Assembly: GCA_016946835.1 (NCBI GenBank)
Contig: JACVTC010000155.1
Span: forward strand, 248,501 to 277,500
DNA length: 29,000 nucleotides
Direction of reading: 5' to 3'
From: Neocallimastix lanati (nom. inval.)
Taxonomy: Eukaryota; Neocallimastigomycota; Neocallimastigomycetes; Neocallimastigales; Neocallimastigaceae
Shown: positions 1 through 20,335 of the stretch, one piece after another
Layout: each line of letters starts with the position of its first letter
Position numbering within the stretch: the stretch's first letter is position 1
Made by a program: the position numbers and the translations under genes
Notes under the pieces: model-generated
The model's input: only the letters and a program-made list of their open reading frames with translations
Databases searched by the model: none
What the model was told of the DNA's origin: nothing

Positions 1-209
1 TATGGTCGAAAATAATAAAAAAAATTTAAAATATAAAATATCAATAAAGAAATATATATAAATATTTTTTTTTTTTTTTAAATAAAAATAAATATATATA
101 TATATATATAAAAAGAAAAAAAAAACTCTAAGCATCATAATTCATATACTATGTCATTTGATGTTCACTTTTATTGATTTTGTTATTATTATTAATTTTA
201 AAGTTGGGT

Positions 210-259
<50 letters not shown>

Positions 260-887
260 TTTTTTCCCCTAAATATAACTTTATGTATTCATTGGTTTAA
301 AGGTTATTTTTTTTTTTTTTTTTTTTTTTTTTACATATAAATAAAATAATTATTAATAATATACATTAATATTAAGGTAAAAGCAAAATGATTAAAGATA
401 TTAGTAATAATTATTAATAAATATACATTATTAATAATCATTATGGTATAAACAAAAAATTAATGGTAATGATTTTAGTATTTTTTTTTTTTTAAAAAAA
501 AATTTAAAGTTTATTTATATTTACATAAACATTTTAGTCCTCAAATTAATAATTTAATAATAATAATAATAAATATTAATAATAATATACAAAAAATAAT
601 GATAATAAACAAATAAATGAAAATTAAATAAAATAAAAATAAAAAATAAAAAATAACAGAAGTAAAAATGGATTTTATTATTATAATTATTAGTGTTTTA
701 TTTTTATTGATTTATTTTATTTTATTTTATTTTTTTTTTAAGAATTGATTTTATTAAATAGAAAGATAGGTAATAATACATTATTTGTATTAATTATTAA
801 TATAATTTATATATAGATATAAATAAATAAATATATATATATATATTTATTTTATTTTATTTTATTTTATTTAATTTTTTATATATT
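1..887. other. Intergenic A/T-rich DNA downstream of the vezatin-like gene
   Basis: No open frame with coding character on either strand. It holds homopolymer runs, including 44 consecutive T at 211..254, and short direct repeats around TATTAATAAT at 340..440. The part next to 887 must contain the 3' untranslated region of the minus-strand vezatin-like gene; no polyadenylation signal can be picked out in such A/T-rich sequence. Confidence 0.6.
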
Positions 888-8301
<7,414 letters not shown>

Positions 8302-8983
8302 TTTTCTTATAGCTATTGATAAATAAAAATAAAAATAAAATTCTTAAATATCTGTAATTTTATATATATATATATTTTTATTTTCTTTTTAATTATTATT
8401 AATAAAAATTAAAATCATTTTTCATTTTAATTCTTAATTTATTAAGAAATTATTTTTCTGTCTTTCTTTTTATAAATATAAATAAAAAAAAAAATCTAAA
8501 AAGTAAAAAAATTATAAAACATAAAAAATATAAAAAAAAAAAAATTGATGGATGGATCCACGTGATTAATTTAATTTAATTTAATTAAAAATAAAAAATA
8601 AAAAATAAAAAAATAAAAAAAAAATAAAAAAAAAAAAAAAAATAAAAAAAAAAATAAAAAATAAAAAACAAAAAGCAAATGAAAAAAATAAGAAAAATAA
8701 AATTTTAAAAAATTAAAAATTAAAATTATTATAAAAAAAAAAAAAAAAAAAAAAACGAACTTTAATGAAAATATTCATCTATATATATATTTAATAAAAA
8801 TTAATGAAAATAATAATGATATAATAAATTAAACCGTTACAATTAATAGTTGTTGATAAAAAAAAAAAAAAAAAAAAATTTCAAATTTCAAATTTCAAAA
8901 ATTCATTATATAATTAATTTATTTAAATAAAATAAAAATAATAATAACTATAATAATCAATTAATAGAAAAGAAAAAGAAAAA
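8302..8983. promoter_or_regulatory. Divergent intergenic region, vezatin-like gene / ALG14
   Basis: These 682 bases separate the two start codons, so both promoters and 5' leaders must lie here. The sequence is mostly A-runs and ATAAAA repeats (8580..8750). One less simple spot is GGATGGATCCACGTGATT at 8549..8566, containing CACGTG, an E-box palindrome bound by bHLH factors in fungi; whether it is used is unknown. Confidence 0.5.
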
Positions 8984-9630
8984 ATGTCACTACAATTTTG
9001 TATTGAAGCTTGTATATTATTTAATATTATAATCATAGGGTATACTGTGATATTCCTTAAAAATTATTTTAATTTAAAGAATAATAGTAGAAAAACTCCT
9101 GTATCAACAATGATAGTATTGGGTTCAGGTAAATAAATTAATAAAAATCTAAATTAAAATTAAACGGAAAATAAAATAGTATATAAAATATATATATATA
9201 TATATTTAAAACATTGGAATTTGTAACTGATAACTGATATAAAAATTTATATTCAATTATTTAAATATTTTTTATTTTTTTTTTTTTCATTTCTAAAAAA
9301 CAAAAAAAGGTGGACATACAACAGAAATGGTTAGACTTGTGAAAAATTTACCAAAAAATAGATATTCACCAAGAAATTATGTAGTTGCAGATAACGATAC
9401 TATGAGTAAAGAAAAAATGAAATTAATAGAAAATAATTCAACTGATGTAAATACAATTATGAATAAAACTATATTTATATGTAACATAAATAAAATATGA
9501 ATATTATTTTAATAATTATTACTATTTTTTTTTTTTTTCTTTTTATGTATTTATATATATATTCCATATATATTTAATTCTTTCAATTGTTTTTAATATT
9601 TTCAAAAAAAAAAAAAAAAAAAAAATAATG

Positions 9631-9669
<39 letters not shown>

Positions 9670-10623
9670 TTTATTAACAAAAACATTAATTAAAAGTCTA
9701 CTTTAATAGAAATTCCAAGAAGTCGTGAAGTTCATCAGTCTTTTTTCACCTCAATATTTACTACTTTAAATGCAATGTTATATTGTTTTAAATATAACTA
9801 TATATATCAACCAGAATTGGTAAATATAAATATAATAAATAAATTAACTAAATTTTTTTTTTTTTTTTTTTTTTTTTCTCTAATAATTTTATTTATATTT
9901 ATATTTAAATATCTATTAAATAATATTTTTTATAATAATTTTTTAAATTATTTAATTGTTAATACATTAATGTATTAATTTTATGATACATAAATGTATC
10001 AAAAACTTTATGGATCAACCATTATTAAATAATATAATTAAAATTTTTATAATTAAAATAATTTATATTACATATAATTATATATATATAATATTATTAA
10101 TTAATTCTTTTTTTTTTTTTTTATACTCTACTTTTATTATTAATTATATTCTTTCAATTTCTTTTTTTTTTTTTTTTTTCTATATGTTTATATACATAAA
10201 TATTTTATAACTTTTTATTTTTTATTTATTTATTTATTTATTCATTTATTCATTTATTTATTTTTTTTTTTTTTTTATAAATAGATTATATGTAATGGAC
10301 CAGGAACATGTATCCCGGTATGTTATTCCGCACTCATCTTATCATGGTTAATGCCATGGCGTCGTCATGGTTTTGGTCATATAAAAATTGTTTATGTGGA
10401 GTCGTTAGCTCGAGTTACATCACTCTCCCTTACTGGAAAATTACTACTTCCTACTGCTAGCCTTTTCATTGTTCAATGGCCTGAACTCTACACAAAGATA
10501 ACGGGTGAGACATTAAATTCTGATCCTGAAGGAAAAGAATTATCAGAAACATCGAAAACGCCTTCTCAACATCAAGACCAATTAAAATCACGTAGAATTA
10601 TTTTTAGAGATGATTTAATGTAA
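8984..10623 (+). CDS. ALG14: ALG14, membrane subunit of UDP-GlcNAc transferase, four exons
   Basis: Join 8984-9128, 9310-9446, 9697-9819, 10285-10623; all introns are GT..AG with GTAAAT donors, and phases match. The product is 247 residues, close to the family's usual 210-240. Alg14 anchors the soluble Alg13 catalytic partner to the cytosolic face of the ER; together they add the second GlcNAc to dolichol-linked N-glycan precursor. Seen: an N-terminal membrane anchor (about 11-26), glycine loop GSGGHTTEM (47-55), VVADNDTMS, IPRSREVHQSFFTSIFTT, NGPGTCIPVCYSA (139-151), KIVYVESLARVTSLSLTGK and FIVQWPEL. All of these match Alg14 in order. After WPELY the last 35 or so residues (polar, ending IIFRDDLM) do not resemble the usual YxGx(I/V) ending. 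The divergently transcribed neighbour is the vezatin-like gene. Confidence 0.93.
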
Positions 10624-10964
10624 TAAGTAATCATGATAAAAAGATACTTTAAAAAAAAAAAAAAAATTGAAAATAGAACAATGATAAATACTTAAATAAA
10701 CAAATAAATAAATAATAACTTACAAAAATATTTAAAAAAAAAAAAAAAAAAAAATCCATGATAAAATATATGAAAATTTTTATATTAATATTAAAAAAAA
10801 AAAAAAAGTTAACATTATGAGTTTCAAGGACGAAAATGGCCTCTAACTCTTCCCATTTATTGATGATAATTCCATGTGGATGGAAATTATCATTCGAATC
10901 TGTATCAGAATTTTGAAGAAGGCATAAATGAAATCATCAAAATATCATTATTATTTTTATTTTT

Positions 10965-10965
<1 letters not shown>
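10624..10965. other. Intergenic DNA after ALG14 with a short unassigned open stretch
   Basis: Mostly A-runs up to 10805. From about 10935 down to 10810 the minus strand is open and of ordinary composition, reading for example QNSDTDSNDNFHPHGIII and then NKWEELEAIFVLETHN. It has no in-frame ATG and no adjoining exon that I can find. It could be a remnant exon or chance; I cannot assign it. Confidence 0.35.
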
Positions 10966-11028
<63 letters not shown>

Positions 11029-11057
11029 GTTAGTTAGTTAGTTAGTTAGTTAGTAAG

Positions 11058-11096
<39 letters not shown>

Positions 11097-11097
11097 G

Positions 11098-11128
<31 letters not shown>

Positions 11129-11153
11129 GTTATTTATTTAGTTATTTATTTAG

Positions 11154-11204
<51 letters not shown>

Positions 11205-11205
11205 C
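10966..11205. repeat. (TTTA)n array with a GTTA block
   Basis: About 240 bases of TTTA tetranucleotides, interrupted by seven GTTA units near 11028..11055 and by scattered TTTAG variants further on. Read on the minus strand this is (TAAA)n. Confidence 0.9.
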
Positions 11206-12239
11206 TGGTGAATATTTGTATAAATAATTATTCAATCTTATGATATTAACTTGAGATGATTAAACTATTAGCTATTTCTATTCTAAATTAACTTTAAATT
11301 GAATTAAAAAATTTTAATATAATCGAAAAATCATTTTATTTATGTAAAATTTAAACATTGTTAAACTAATTTCATAAATGTATTTCTTTTTTTTTTTTTT
11401 TTTTTTTTTTATTTATAATCTAATCGTTTCCCCATAAAACAAAGTATTTAATATTATTACTTTCATTCATATTGAAATGTATTTAAGGCAACTCTTATAA
11501 TATAGTTTTATATATACCATTTATATGATGGAAACCTTTCTCTTGAAAGGTGATATTATACCATCTTATTTGTGTGGATACCCTCTTATACCTCTAATAT
11601 TGGGTTTTACATCACCTTCAATATTAATCTGCTTTTGAAAAATTAGAGCTAACTTTTTTAAATTTACTTGCTTGTGTAGTTTTAGCGATTACCATTAAAA
11701 TAAATTGGTAATTTATATATCGGTATACTTGATAAATCATAATTTTGGGGTATTAAAAAATTGATTATTACGTTTTTTTAAACTAATTTAATTATTCTAG
11801 TCATTTTATATTTATTAGTAAATAATGTAAATTGCTTTCGTAATTTATTAAGATTCAGTATTTCAGTTAATATCTTCTTGTAGGCTAATATTTGTTAAAT
11901 TTTATTCATTTCCAAAATAAAATATAATTTTTAAAAATCGTCAGCACAAAAGAAACAGTTAAGTCAATTTTCCTTTAATATTTTATGTTGCCTATTTTCC
12001 CCCTAAATTCAAATTTCTAAAAAAGAACTTTATATGTTTGATTTTTCTTACCATTAAAATATTAATGATAGAAATTTAATAATTATAATTTCTTGAATAT
12101 CTTTCAATCAATAAAGTATAGTATGTAGATGAATATACATTATCTATTTGTATATAACTCATAGTTATATTTTATTATTTTATTATATCATTTTTCACAA
12201 AGGCTTATATTAGTTTATATTATATGATTATATTAAATT
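11206..12239. other. Non-simple intergenic sequence, probably further element remnant
   Basis: This kilobase is visibly less repetitive than the rest of the intergenic DNA but has stops in all six frames. It sits between the recognisable LINE pieces and the (TAAA)n array that could be the element's 3' tail, so it may be its decayed 3' part. Nothing in it is recognised directly. Confidence 0.35.
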
Positions 12240-12869
12240 AGCTATTATCTAAACCCATTTCACTCTAGATTTAATAATACTATCTTTGTTATAATGCTCT
12301 CATTTCACGATAGGAATTACCATTCTTTTATATCTCCCTAAAATATTTGGGACATTAATTTTTTAAATTATTTTGTATGGGATCACTTTTTCCACAGCAA
12401 GGGCAGAATTTTAGGACATTCGTCAGAAACTCTACCATTTCTAATTGCAAATAGTAGTATTATATTTGTAACTAGCTCATAAATCTTAAGATCACAAGAT
12501 AAGGCATAAAACACTAACCGTTGAGTTCTTTTTGATATACCTCTTACATTTTTTTCTTCTTTTCAATGTTAAGATAATCTTCCTTGTTCGAGGAGTCAGA
12601 ATCAATACATTACAATAATGCAATGTTAATTGAGGATTGTAACATTCTTATAATTTTTTTTTTTTTTTTTATTTTTTGAACCTAAGAGTAGAGCAAAATA
12701 TAATGCTTTGCTAATAATATATGATTGAATAATAGATCTTTTAAATATTAATGGAACTTTATTATGGATAAAAAAACTAAAGAAAGAGAATAAGTATTTT
12801 CTAATTTTAGTATTCATATAAGTAATAATAGGCTCAAGGAAAAGATCATTTTTCATATATTCTACCTAT

Positions 12870-12870
<1 letters not shown>
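12240..12870 (-). pseudogene. Decayed non-LTR (LINE-type) reverse transcriptase fragment
   Basis: Three minus-strand pieces in the expected order. At 12856..12626 an open stretch reads EPIITYMNTKIRKYLFSF and then PLIFKRSIIQSYIISKALYF and ALLLGS, resembling the thumb region of LINE reverse transcriptases. At about 12530..12420 another frame reads RTQRLVFYALSCDLKIYEL, resembling the segment that normally follows. At about 12410..12340 a third reads CPCCGKSDPIQN, then a stop, then CPKYFREI, like the C-terminal zinc-binding motif. Stops and frame changes separate the pieces, so no protein is made. The catalytic part of the polymerase is absent; the element is cut off next to the TTTA array at 12870. 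Assignment rests on motif recall alone. Confidence 0.55.
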
Positions 12871-13140
<270 letters not shown>

Positions 13141-13466
13141 TAAAAAAAAATATATTATAATTATAATTAAATAAAAAAAAAAAATTGAATTGGTAAATTT
13201 TATTACTTTTTTTTTAATTCTACATTTAATTTTCTTTTCTAATTTTTGATGCAAAAATTATCTTGTTTACTTTATTTAAATTCACTATATCCTTTTTTTT
13301 TTTATTATAGATATCATATTTTAAGATAAAAAGAAAGAATGAAAATGGTGTTTTTCAAAAATGGAAATAAAATAAAAAGAATATTTTTATATTTAAAATG
13401 AAATATAAATAAATTTGAAAAATACAAAAAAAAAAAATAAAATAAAAAACTTTTTAACAAATATCC

Positions 13467-13517
<51 letters not shown>

Positions 13518-13798
13518 TATTTTTTTTTTTTTTTGGTTTGGTTTGTTTATCTTGTTTATCATTTAACTTTTAAATTTTTATTTAAAAAATATATTATATG
13601 GTATAAAAAATTTTTATTTTTATTTTTATTTCTTTTCTTTTAACTACTTTATATCACATTACAACTATTCTTTTTATATATATATTACTTTTATTATTAT
13701 TATTATTATATATTAAAATAAAATATATATATTATATAAGAGAAGGGGGTTTAAAAAAAGTACTAATAAAAAAAAAAAATTTTTTTTTTCTTTTATTT

Positions 13799-13835
<37 letters not shown>

Positions 13836-14091
13836 ATAAAATTTATAATGAAATTGATTTAAATTATTAAATTATTTTATTAATTTATATTTTATATTTA
13901 TTCTAAAAATTAAATAAACATTCTTTTTTATATATTATATTTATTAACTTTTTTATTTTAGAGATTAAAATTAAACTAATTATAATCAACTTCATAAATA
14001 TTAATTAAATTATAGATATTAAGAATTTTTTTTTTTTTATAAATATATAAATATTTTTTAATAATGGTTCAAAATTCTTGATTTATTTCAT
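13141..14091. other. Intergenic A/T-rich DNA downstream of NFS1
   Basis: No gene seen. Contains T-runs at 13471..13516 and about 13800..13834, and A/T tracts. The part beside 14091 should hold the NFS1 3' untranslated region. Confidence 0.55.
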
Positions 14092-16766
14092 TTATTGTGA
14101 CCATTTGATAGAATCTAAATCAATACCTATTAAATTTAAATTTAAATAGATTACAATTATTATATTAATTATTATATTTATATATATAAATTTGTTTATG
14201 TAAATATTTTAATTAAATTATTAATTATTTTAAAATAAAAAAAAAAAAAAAAATTATATATTATTATTTTTTTTACCTTCTAAATGCATTTCCCATAATG
14301 GAGAAAGTTCACGAAGTCTTTTCACTTGAACAATAAGTTTATTAATAACATAATCAATTTCTTCTTCAGTAGTAAATCTACCAATACCGAATCTAATACT
14401 AGAGTGAGCTAATTCTTCTTTTGTACCTAAAGCACGAAGTACATAGGATGGTTCTAAAGAAGCAGAGGTACAAGCACTACCAGAAGAAAGAGCAACATCC
14501 TTTAAGGCCATAATAAGAGATTCACCTTCAATAAAACCGAAAGATAAATTCAAACAACCTGGGTAATTATGAACTGGATCACCATTTCTGTAAACATAAT
14601 CTAATTTTGAAGTAACACCATTATATAATCTATCTGAAAGCTTCTTAATTCTAGCTAAATCATCCTATTATCATTTAAAATAAAAATTATTTACATATAT
14701 GAATTAATAAAAATAAAAATACATAGATATCAATATATAAATACATATATAAAAATTTATAAATGTTTATTTAAAAATTAAACTTACCATCATTTGTTCC
14801 TTACATAATTTAGCTGCATAACCTAAACCAACACATAATGGAGTTGGTAAAGTACCACTACGAAGATTTCTTTCTTGACCACCACCAGATTGAAGAGCTT
14901 CTAATCTAACACGTGGTCTTCTACGAACATATAATGCACCAATACCCTTTGGACCGTAAATCTTGTGTCCAGAAATAGACATTAAATCAATATGGTATTT
15001 TTCAACATCAAGTGGAATCTTACCATAACCTTGAGCAGCATCACAATGGCTTTATATATAAAATAATAATAATAATTTATAGATAAATAATAATTATAAA
15101 TTAATGTATATTAATAATTAATTAATTATTACTTATATTCATTTAAATAAATTTCAAATTATTATAAAGAATAAGAAAAAAAAAAACAAAAATAAAAAAA
15201 AAATAAAAAAGAAAAAAAAAAAATAAAAAAGAAAAAAAAAAAATATAAAAGAAAAAAAAAACCAAAATAAAAATAAAATAAAATAAAAAAAATTAATACA
15301 TACAAGTAAATCTTATGTTCTCTACAAATTTTACCAATTTCTTCAAGTGGTTGGCATACACCAATTTCATTATTAACAGCCATAACAGAAACTAAAACAG
15401 TATCTGGACGAATAGCTTTTTTTAAATCCTATTTTATATATATATATATATATATTAAAAATAAAAAATATGAAAAAAATTAATAAAAAAAAATAAAAAA
15501 ATATATATATATAAAATTTAATATTTCATTCCATATTATAAAATAATTAATATTTAATAATTAAATATTAAATAATAATAATATAATTTTTTAAAATTTT
15601 ATATTTTGATTAAAGAATAAAAATAGTTAACAAAAATAAAAAACTTACTTCAAGATTAATTAAACCATTCTTTTGAACTGGTAAGTAAGTAACTTCAAAA
15701 CCTTCAGTTTCTAAGGCTCTGCAAGAAGAAAGAACACATTTGTGTTCAGTTTGTACAGTAATAATATGATTTTTCTTTCCTTTATGGAATCTAGCAACAC
15801 CCTTAATAGCAATATTATTAGATTCAGTTGCACCACTGGTGAAAATAATATCTTTAGCTTTGGCATTAATAAGATCAGCAACTTGCTATTAATAATTTTT
15901 TATTGTTTATTTAAAATATGATATTAATATATTTAAAATTTGTATTTATGTAGGAATATTATTATTTTAAATTTATATTTTTAATGTATAATAAAATGAT
16001 TGAAATAAATGATTGATTATGGATTTAATTATTTAAAAAAAAAAAAAAAAAAAGTATTAATTATAAATCTATCTATTATTACTATTATTATTATTATTAT
16101 ATTTATTGTTATATATTTATCAAACTTTAAAGTTTATTACATGTAAAGAACATATAAATTTATAATAAAATTTATATGTATTTTATATGTTTTTTATACA
16201 TTTAAAATAATTCTTATTAAACATACTTCTCTGGCAACTTCTACAGCCTTTTCAGCTTCCCAACCGAAATTGTGAGTTCTTGAATGTGGATTACCGAATT
16301 TAACAGTAAAATAAGGTAACATTTCATTTAAAACTCTTTTATCCATTGGAGTAGTAGCTTGTAAATCCATGTATATTGGATGTTCTTGAGTTGGGTGTAC
16401 TTTTTAAAAGAAGTTATAATAAAATTATAAATAAGAATCATTCATTATGAAAAATGTGAGAAAAACAATACGATAATTAAAAAATAATTATACAAATTTT
16501 ACATATAATATTTAAAGTATTAAACATATAATAAAACAAAAAAAAAAAAAAAAATATTAAAAATTAATTTTGCCTTTTATTTAACAATATTATTTATAAT
16601 TCATATATAATAAAAATTTACATTCTCTAGTAAGAGGAGTTCTTGAAAATGGTCTAATAGTATTGAATAATGTTGGTTTTAATGGATTAAGAGCAAGTTT
16701 ACCAACGGAACTAACAGCTGGTAAACGGGCTGTATTTTTAAGACTATTTACTATTAAAGATTGCAT
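14092..16766 (-). CDS. NFS1: NFS1 cysteine desulfurase, organelle-targeted, seven exons
   Basis: Minus-strand join, in transcript order: 16766-16622, 16399-16227, 15885-15649, 15428-15304, 15049-14788, 14664-14277, 14126-14092; all introns are GT..AG, phases match, 454 residues (human NFS1 is 457). The enzyme takes sulfur from cysteine, using PLP, for Fe-S cluster assembly. Seen: [22 protein letters not shown], the PLP phosphate loop [25 protein letters not shown] (230-233), SGHK with the PLP lysine at about 256, [19 protein letters not shown], and [17 protein letters not shown] with the catalytic cysteine at about 379. The end, [12 protein letters not shown], is the eukaryotic NFS1 C terminus needed for ISCU binding. 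Residues 1-45 are basic and hydroxylated without acidic residues and end RPFSR, a presequence; in an anaerobic fungus the target would be the hydrogenosome (inferred). Confidence 0.96.
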
Positions 16767-18428
16767 CTATATAAAAAAAGAAACAAAAAAAAAATAATAA
16801 TAGAAATTAGTAATTATTTAATAATTTTTTATTCTATTATATTAATAAATATAAATATAATAATTAAACATATTTTTTTAAATTTTTAATAAAAAATATA
16901 ATAAAATTAACTTCATTAACTAATATATGTCTAATAATACATATATTACAAATTACATAAAAAAAAAAAAATAACAATAAATTTTTAAAAATTTGATTAT
17001 TTAAAGTTCTATTAAAAATATTTTACTCTATTATCTTTTTTAATTTACTATTTTTTAAGAATAGATGAATAATAGCTTTACTAACATACTTTATTCTATT
17101 TTTTTTTTCTAATATTCTTTTAATAATTATTATTATTAATTTCTTCTACTACTACTACTATTATTACCATTATTACTACTATTACTACTATTAATACTAC
17201 TATTATCTCGTTTTTTATTAAAATATAATTTTAAACTTTTTTGATAATATAAATAAATCTATTTTCACATATTACAAATTTATATATATTAGAGTAAAAG
17301 ATTATAATAAATTTTAAATTTATATAATATTTAACTTTTATATATTGAATATTTATATATATATACATAATAATAAAATAAATTTACTAAAATTTCAAAA
17401 TCTTAATCTTTTATCTATTAAAAAATAAACATTTATAAAAAATCACTTTTTTTTTTTTTTCTTTTTTTTTTTTTTTTCATGTTTGAATCATTATATATTC
17501 TTATATAAATATTATTTGTACATCCAAATAAAAATATATATATTTTTTCATTCTTACTAAATGTAAAAATAGTAAAGATAATAAATAAAATAAGCTTACA
17601 TTTCTTTTTTATAATGGTATATATTAATATTTAAAAAAAAATGTAAAAAAATGAAAAATGAAAAAAAAAAAAAAAAGTGAATAATAGAAATCTGATTTTA
17701 AAATTTCAATTCTATATAATAACTATTAATAAAAAAAAATTTACTTTATTAATAAATTATTAAATAATAAAAAATTTTTTATAAAGAAAAAAGAAAAAAA
17801 AAAAAAAAAAAATTTTTTTCTATCTTTAAATAAAAAAATTTTTTTTCTATCAATTATTTAATATATTGCATAATATATTACAATATAATAGAAATAAATT
17901 TACGATCGTAAATAACAGGAAAATGAACATTTTTTTTGTAAAAAGGAAAAAGAAAAAAAAAAAGGATTCAAAGTTATGAAATAATAAGAAGGATAGAAAT
18001 ATTAAAAAAAAAAAAAAGAACATCAAAGTATAGCAAAAATATACAAAAAATAGAGAAGTTATATAGAGAACAAAAAGAAATATAAATTATTTGGAAAGAT
18101 ATAAAATACTTTAATAATGAAAAAAAATATATATATATAATAAAATATAAATATATATATAATAGAGTATAAATATATGAAAGATATTAATAAACTCTAA
18201 GTTTAACTTTTAGGATAAAATTTAAAAAAAAAAAAAAATAGGTAAAAAAAGATTAACAAAAAGTTTTAATAATGTAAAAGAATAAATATTAAAATATTTA
18301 AACATATATATTTTATATAAAATAAAATAAAATAAATAAAAGACGGATTTAATCATTTTTCTAATTTTAAATATTAACAAAATAATGTATAAAAATATAT
18401 TTTTAAATTTTATTATTTAAAGTATCTT

Positions 18429-18463
<35 letters not shown>

Positions 18464-18829
18464 ATGGTTGAAATAATAAAAAACTTTTTTTTTTGTTTAA
18501 AAAAATCAGATGGCGTATAAATTTACAAAAAAAAAAAAAATTATGGCATCTTTTCAATTTCCAATAATTTTTAATATTCTACAATAAAGTTAACACCTTT
18601 ATTTAATAATTATAAAATATAAAACATTTACAATTTTTATATATTTCTCTACAGCGAACAAAAACAATTTAATTAATTAAAGCACGGAATTTTTGTTATA
18701 AAATGGAATGAAATAAAGTAAATTATTAATAATTAATTAATAATTGACTCTTTTCTATAATTATTATTAATTATTAATTATTATAAATACCATTACAATT
18801 TATTCAATTATTTAGTATTATTTAATATT
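16767..18829. other. Intergenic A/T-rich DNA upstream of NFS1
   Basis: No coding region seen. The part next to 16767 is the NFS1 leader and promoter; on the minus strand it has a pyrimidine tract and TATATAG right before the start codon, so a leader intron is likely (a GTATGT donor candidate lies at 17089..17084). The rest is A/T tracts, including (ACT)n at about 17147..17205. Confidence 0.5.
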
Positions 18830-18950
18830 ATTATTCAATTATTTAATATTATTATTCAATTATTCAATTATTCAATTATTCAATTATTCAATTATTCAAT
18901 TATTCAATTATTTAATATATTATTCAATTATTCAATTATTCAATTATCTC
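18830..18950. repeat. ATTCAATT tandem repeats
   Basis: A 9-base unit, ATTCAATTA with small variants, is repeated about 12 times, with an ATTTAATATTATT variant at both edges. Confidence 0.8.
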
Positions 18951-19699
18951 TCTTAATAATGCTATTTCCTTATTTTGTATAATCTCTTTTATTATTAATT
19001 CATAATACACAGCTCTCAATTCATTTAATTCCTCTTTTCACTCCAAACTATCATTACTAATTATATTATTAATTTTATTATACTATTAATTAGTATTTGA
19101 ATAAAGATAACATAAAAATAAAAATAATAAAAATTAAAAAAAAAAAATTTTTTAAATAGGAATTAATAATAAAAGATCTTCAATATACTTCAATATATAT
19201 CCTTTCATATATTATTTAATTTCCCTTTTATATTAATTTCAACAGAAAATAAAATAAAATTTTAAAAGATGATTTATTGCATTTCATTCAATTATATTAC
19301 ATTATTCCATTGCTAATATATACAGAATTCTATCATCCAATGCATTTATATCACATATTACATTACATTATTTAATATACACACAAAATTAAATTATTGT
19401 GCTGTTTTTGGTTGAATAATCCTAAAATGAATTGAGATAGGGATTGCAATATATTACAATATATTATAATATATAGTAATAGAAAATTTTAAATTTTTTA
19501 ATTTTTATCTTTTATTTGATTTTATTTTTCAACTAATAATAGGACGAGATTTCGTAGAGCGAGGGAAGCATCAACTAAGCATTTATTAATTATTAATCTT
19601 TATTAATATTTTTTAATTATTAATAATTAGAATTAATAATAATTGATTAATACAATTTGATTAATAAATCATAAATAATGAAAATCAAAAATTACATAT
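18951..19699. other. Intergenic DNA, no gene seen
   Basis: Moderately simple A/T-rich sequence, with stops in every frame. A small island, GGACGAGATTTCGTAGAGCG at 19542..19561, stands out in composition but encodes nothing recognisable. Confidence 0.5.
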
Positions 19700-20335
19700 T
19701 AAATATTAAATAATAAATAATTAGTAATAAATAATAAATAATAAATAATAAAAATAGTATTAATTAATAAATAATAAATAATAATAAAGAGTATTTATTA
19801 ATAAATAATAAATAATTGAATAATAAATATTAAATAATAAATAATAAAAAGAGTATTTATTAATAAATAATAAATAATAAAAAGAGTATTTATTAATAAA
19901 TAATAAATAATAAATAATAAAAAGAGTATTTATTAATAAATAATAAATAATAAATAATAAAAAGAGTATTTATTAATAAATAATAAATAATAAAAAAGAG
20001 TATTTATTAATAAATAATAAATAATAAAAAGAGTATTTATTAATAAATAATAAATAATAATAAGAGTATTTATTAATAAATAATAAATAATAAAAAAGAG
20101 TATTTATTAATAAATAATAAATAATAAAAAAGAGTATTTATTATTAAATAATAAATAATAAAAAGAGTATTTATTATTAAATAATAAATAATAAAAAGAG
20201 TATTTATTAATAAATAATAAATAATAAAAAGAGTATTTATTAATAAATAATAAATAATAAAAAGAGTATTTATTAATAAATAATAAATAGTAAATAATAA
20301 ATAATAAATAATAAATAATAATAAGACGATTATTT
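19700..20335. repeat. Minisatellite with a 33-42 base unit containing a 16-base palindrome
   Basis: The sequence GAGTATTTATTA occurs 14 times between 19789 and about 20275, each time followed by AATAAATAATAAATAAT-like spacer of variable length. Most copies contain TATTTATTAATAAATA, which equals its own reverse complement; two or three copies have TTATTATTAA instead. Degenerate copies with AAGACGATTATTTATT follow at 20323..20375. Copy spacing changes by whole AATAAT steps. Confidence 0.9.

Noticed and set aside
9820-10284. Open frames rich in Ile/Phe/Tyr between ALG14 exons 3 and 4
   Set aside because: They fall in the third ALG14 intron and come from A/T simple sequence; exons 3 and 4 join in phase around the conserved NGPGTC region.
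13314-13562. Minus-strand frame with a poly-Lys run
   Set aside because: Produced by a long T-run and A/T-rich flanks; no recognisable feature or splice context.
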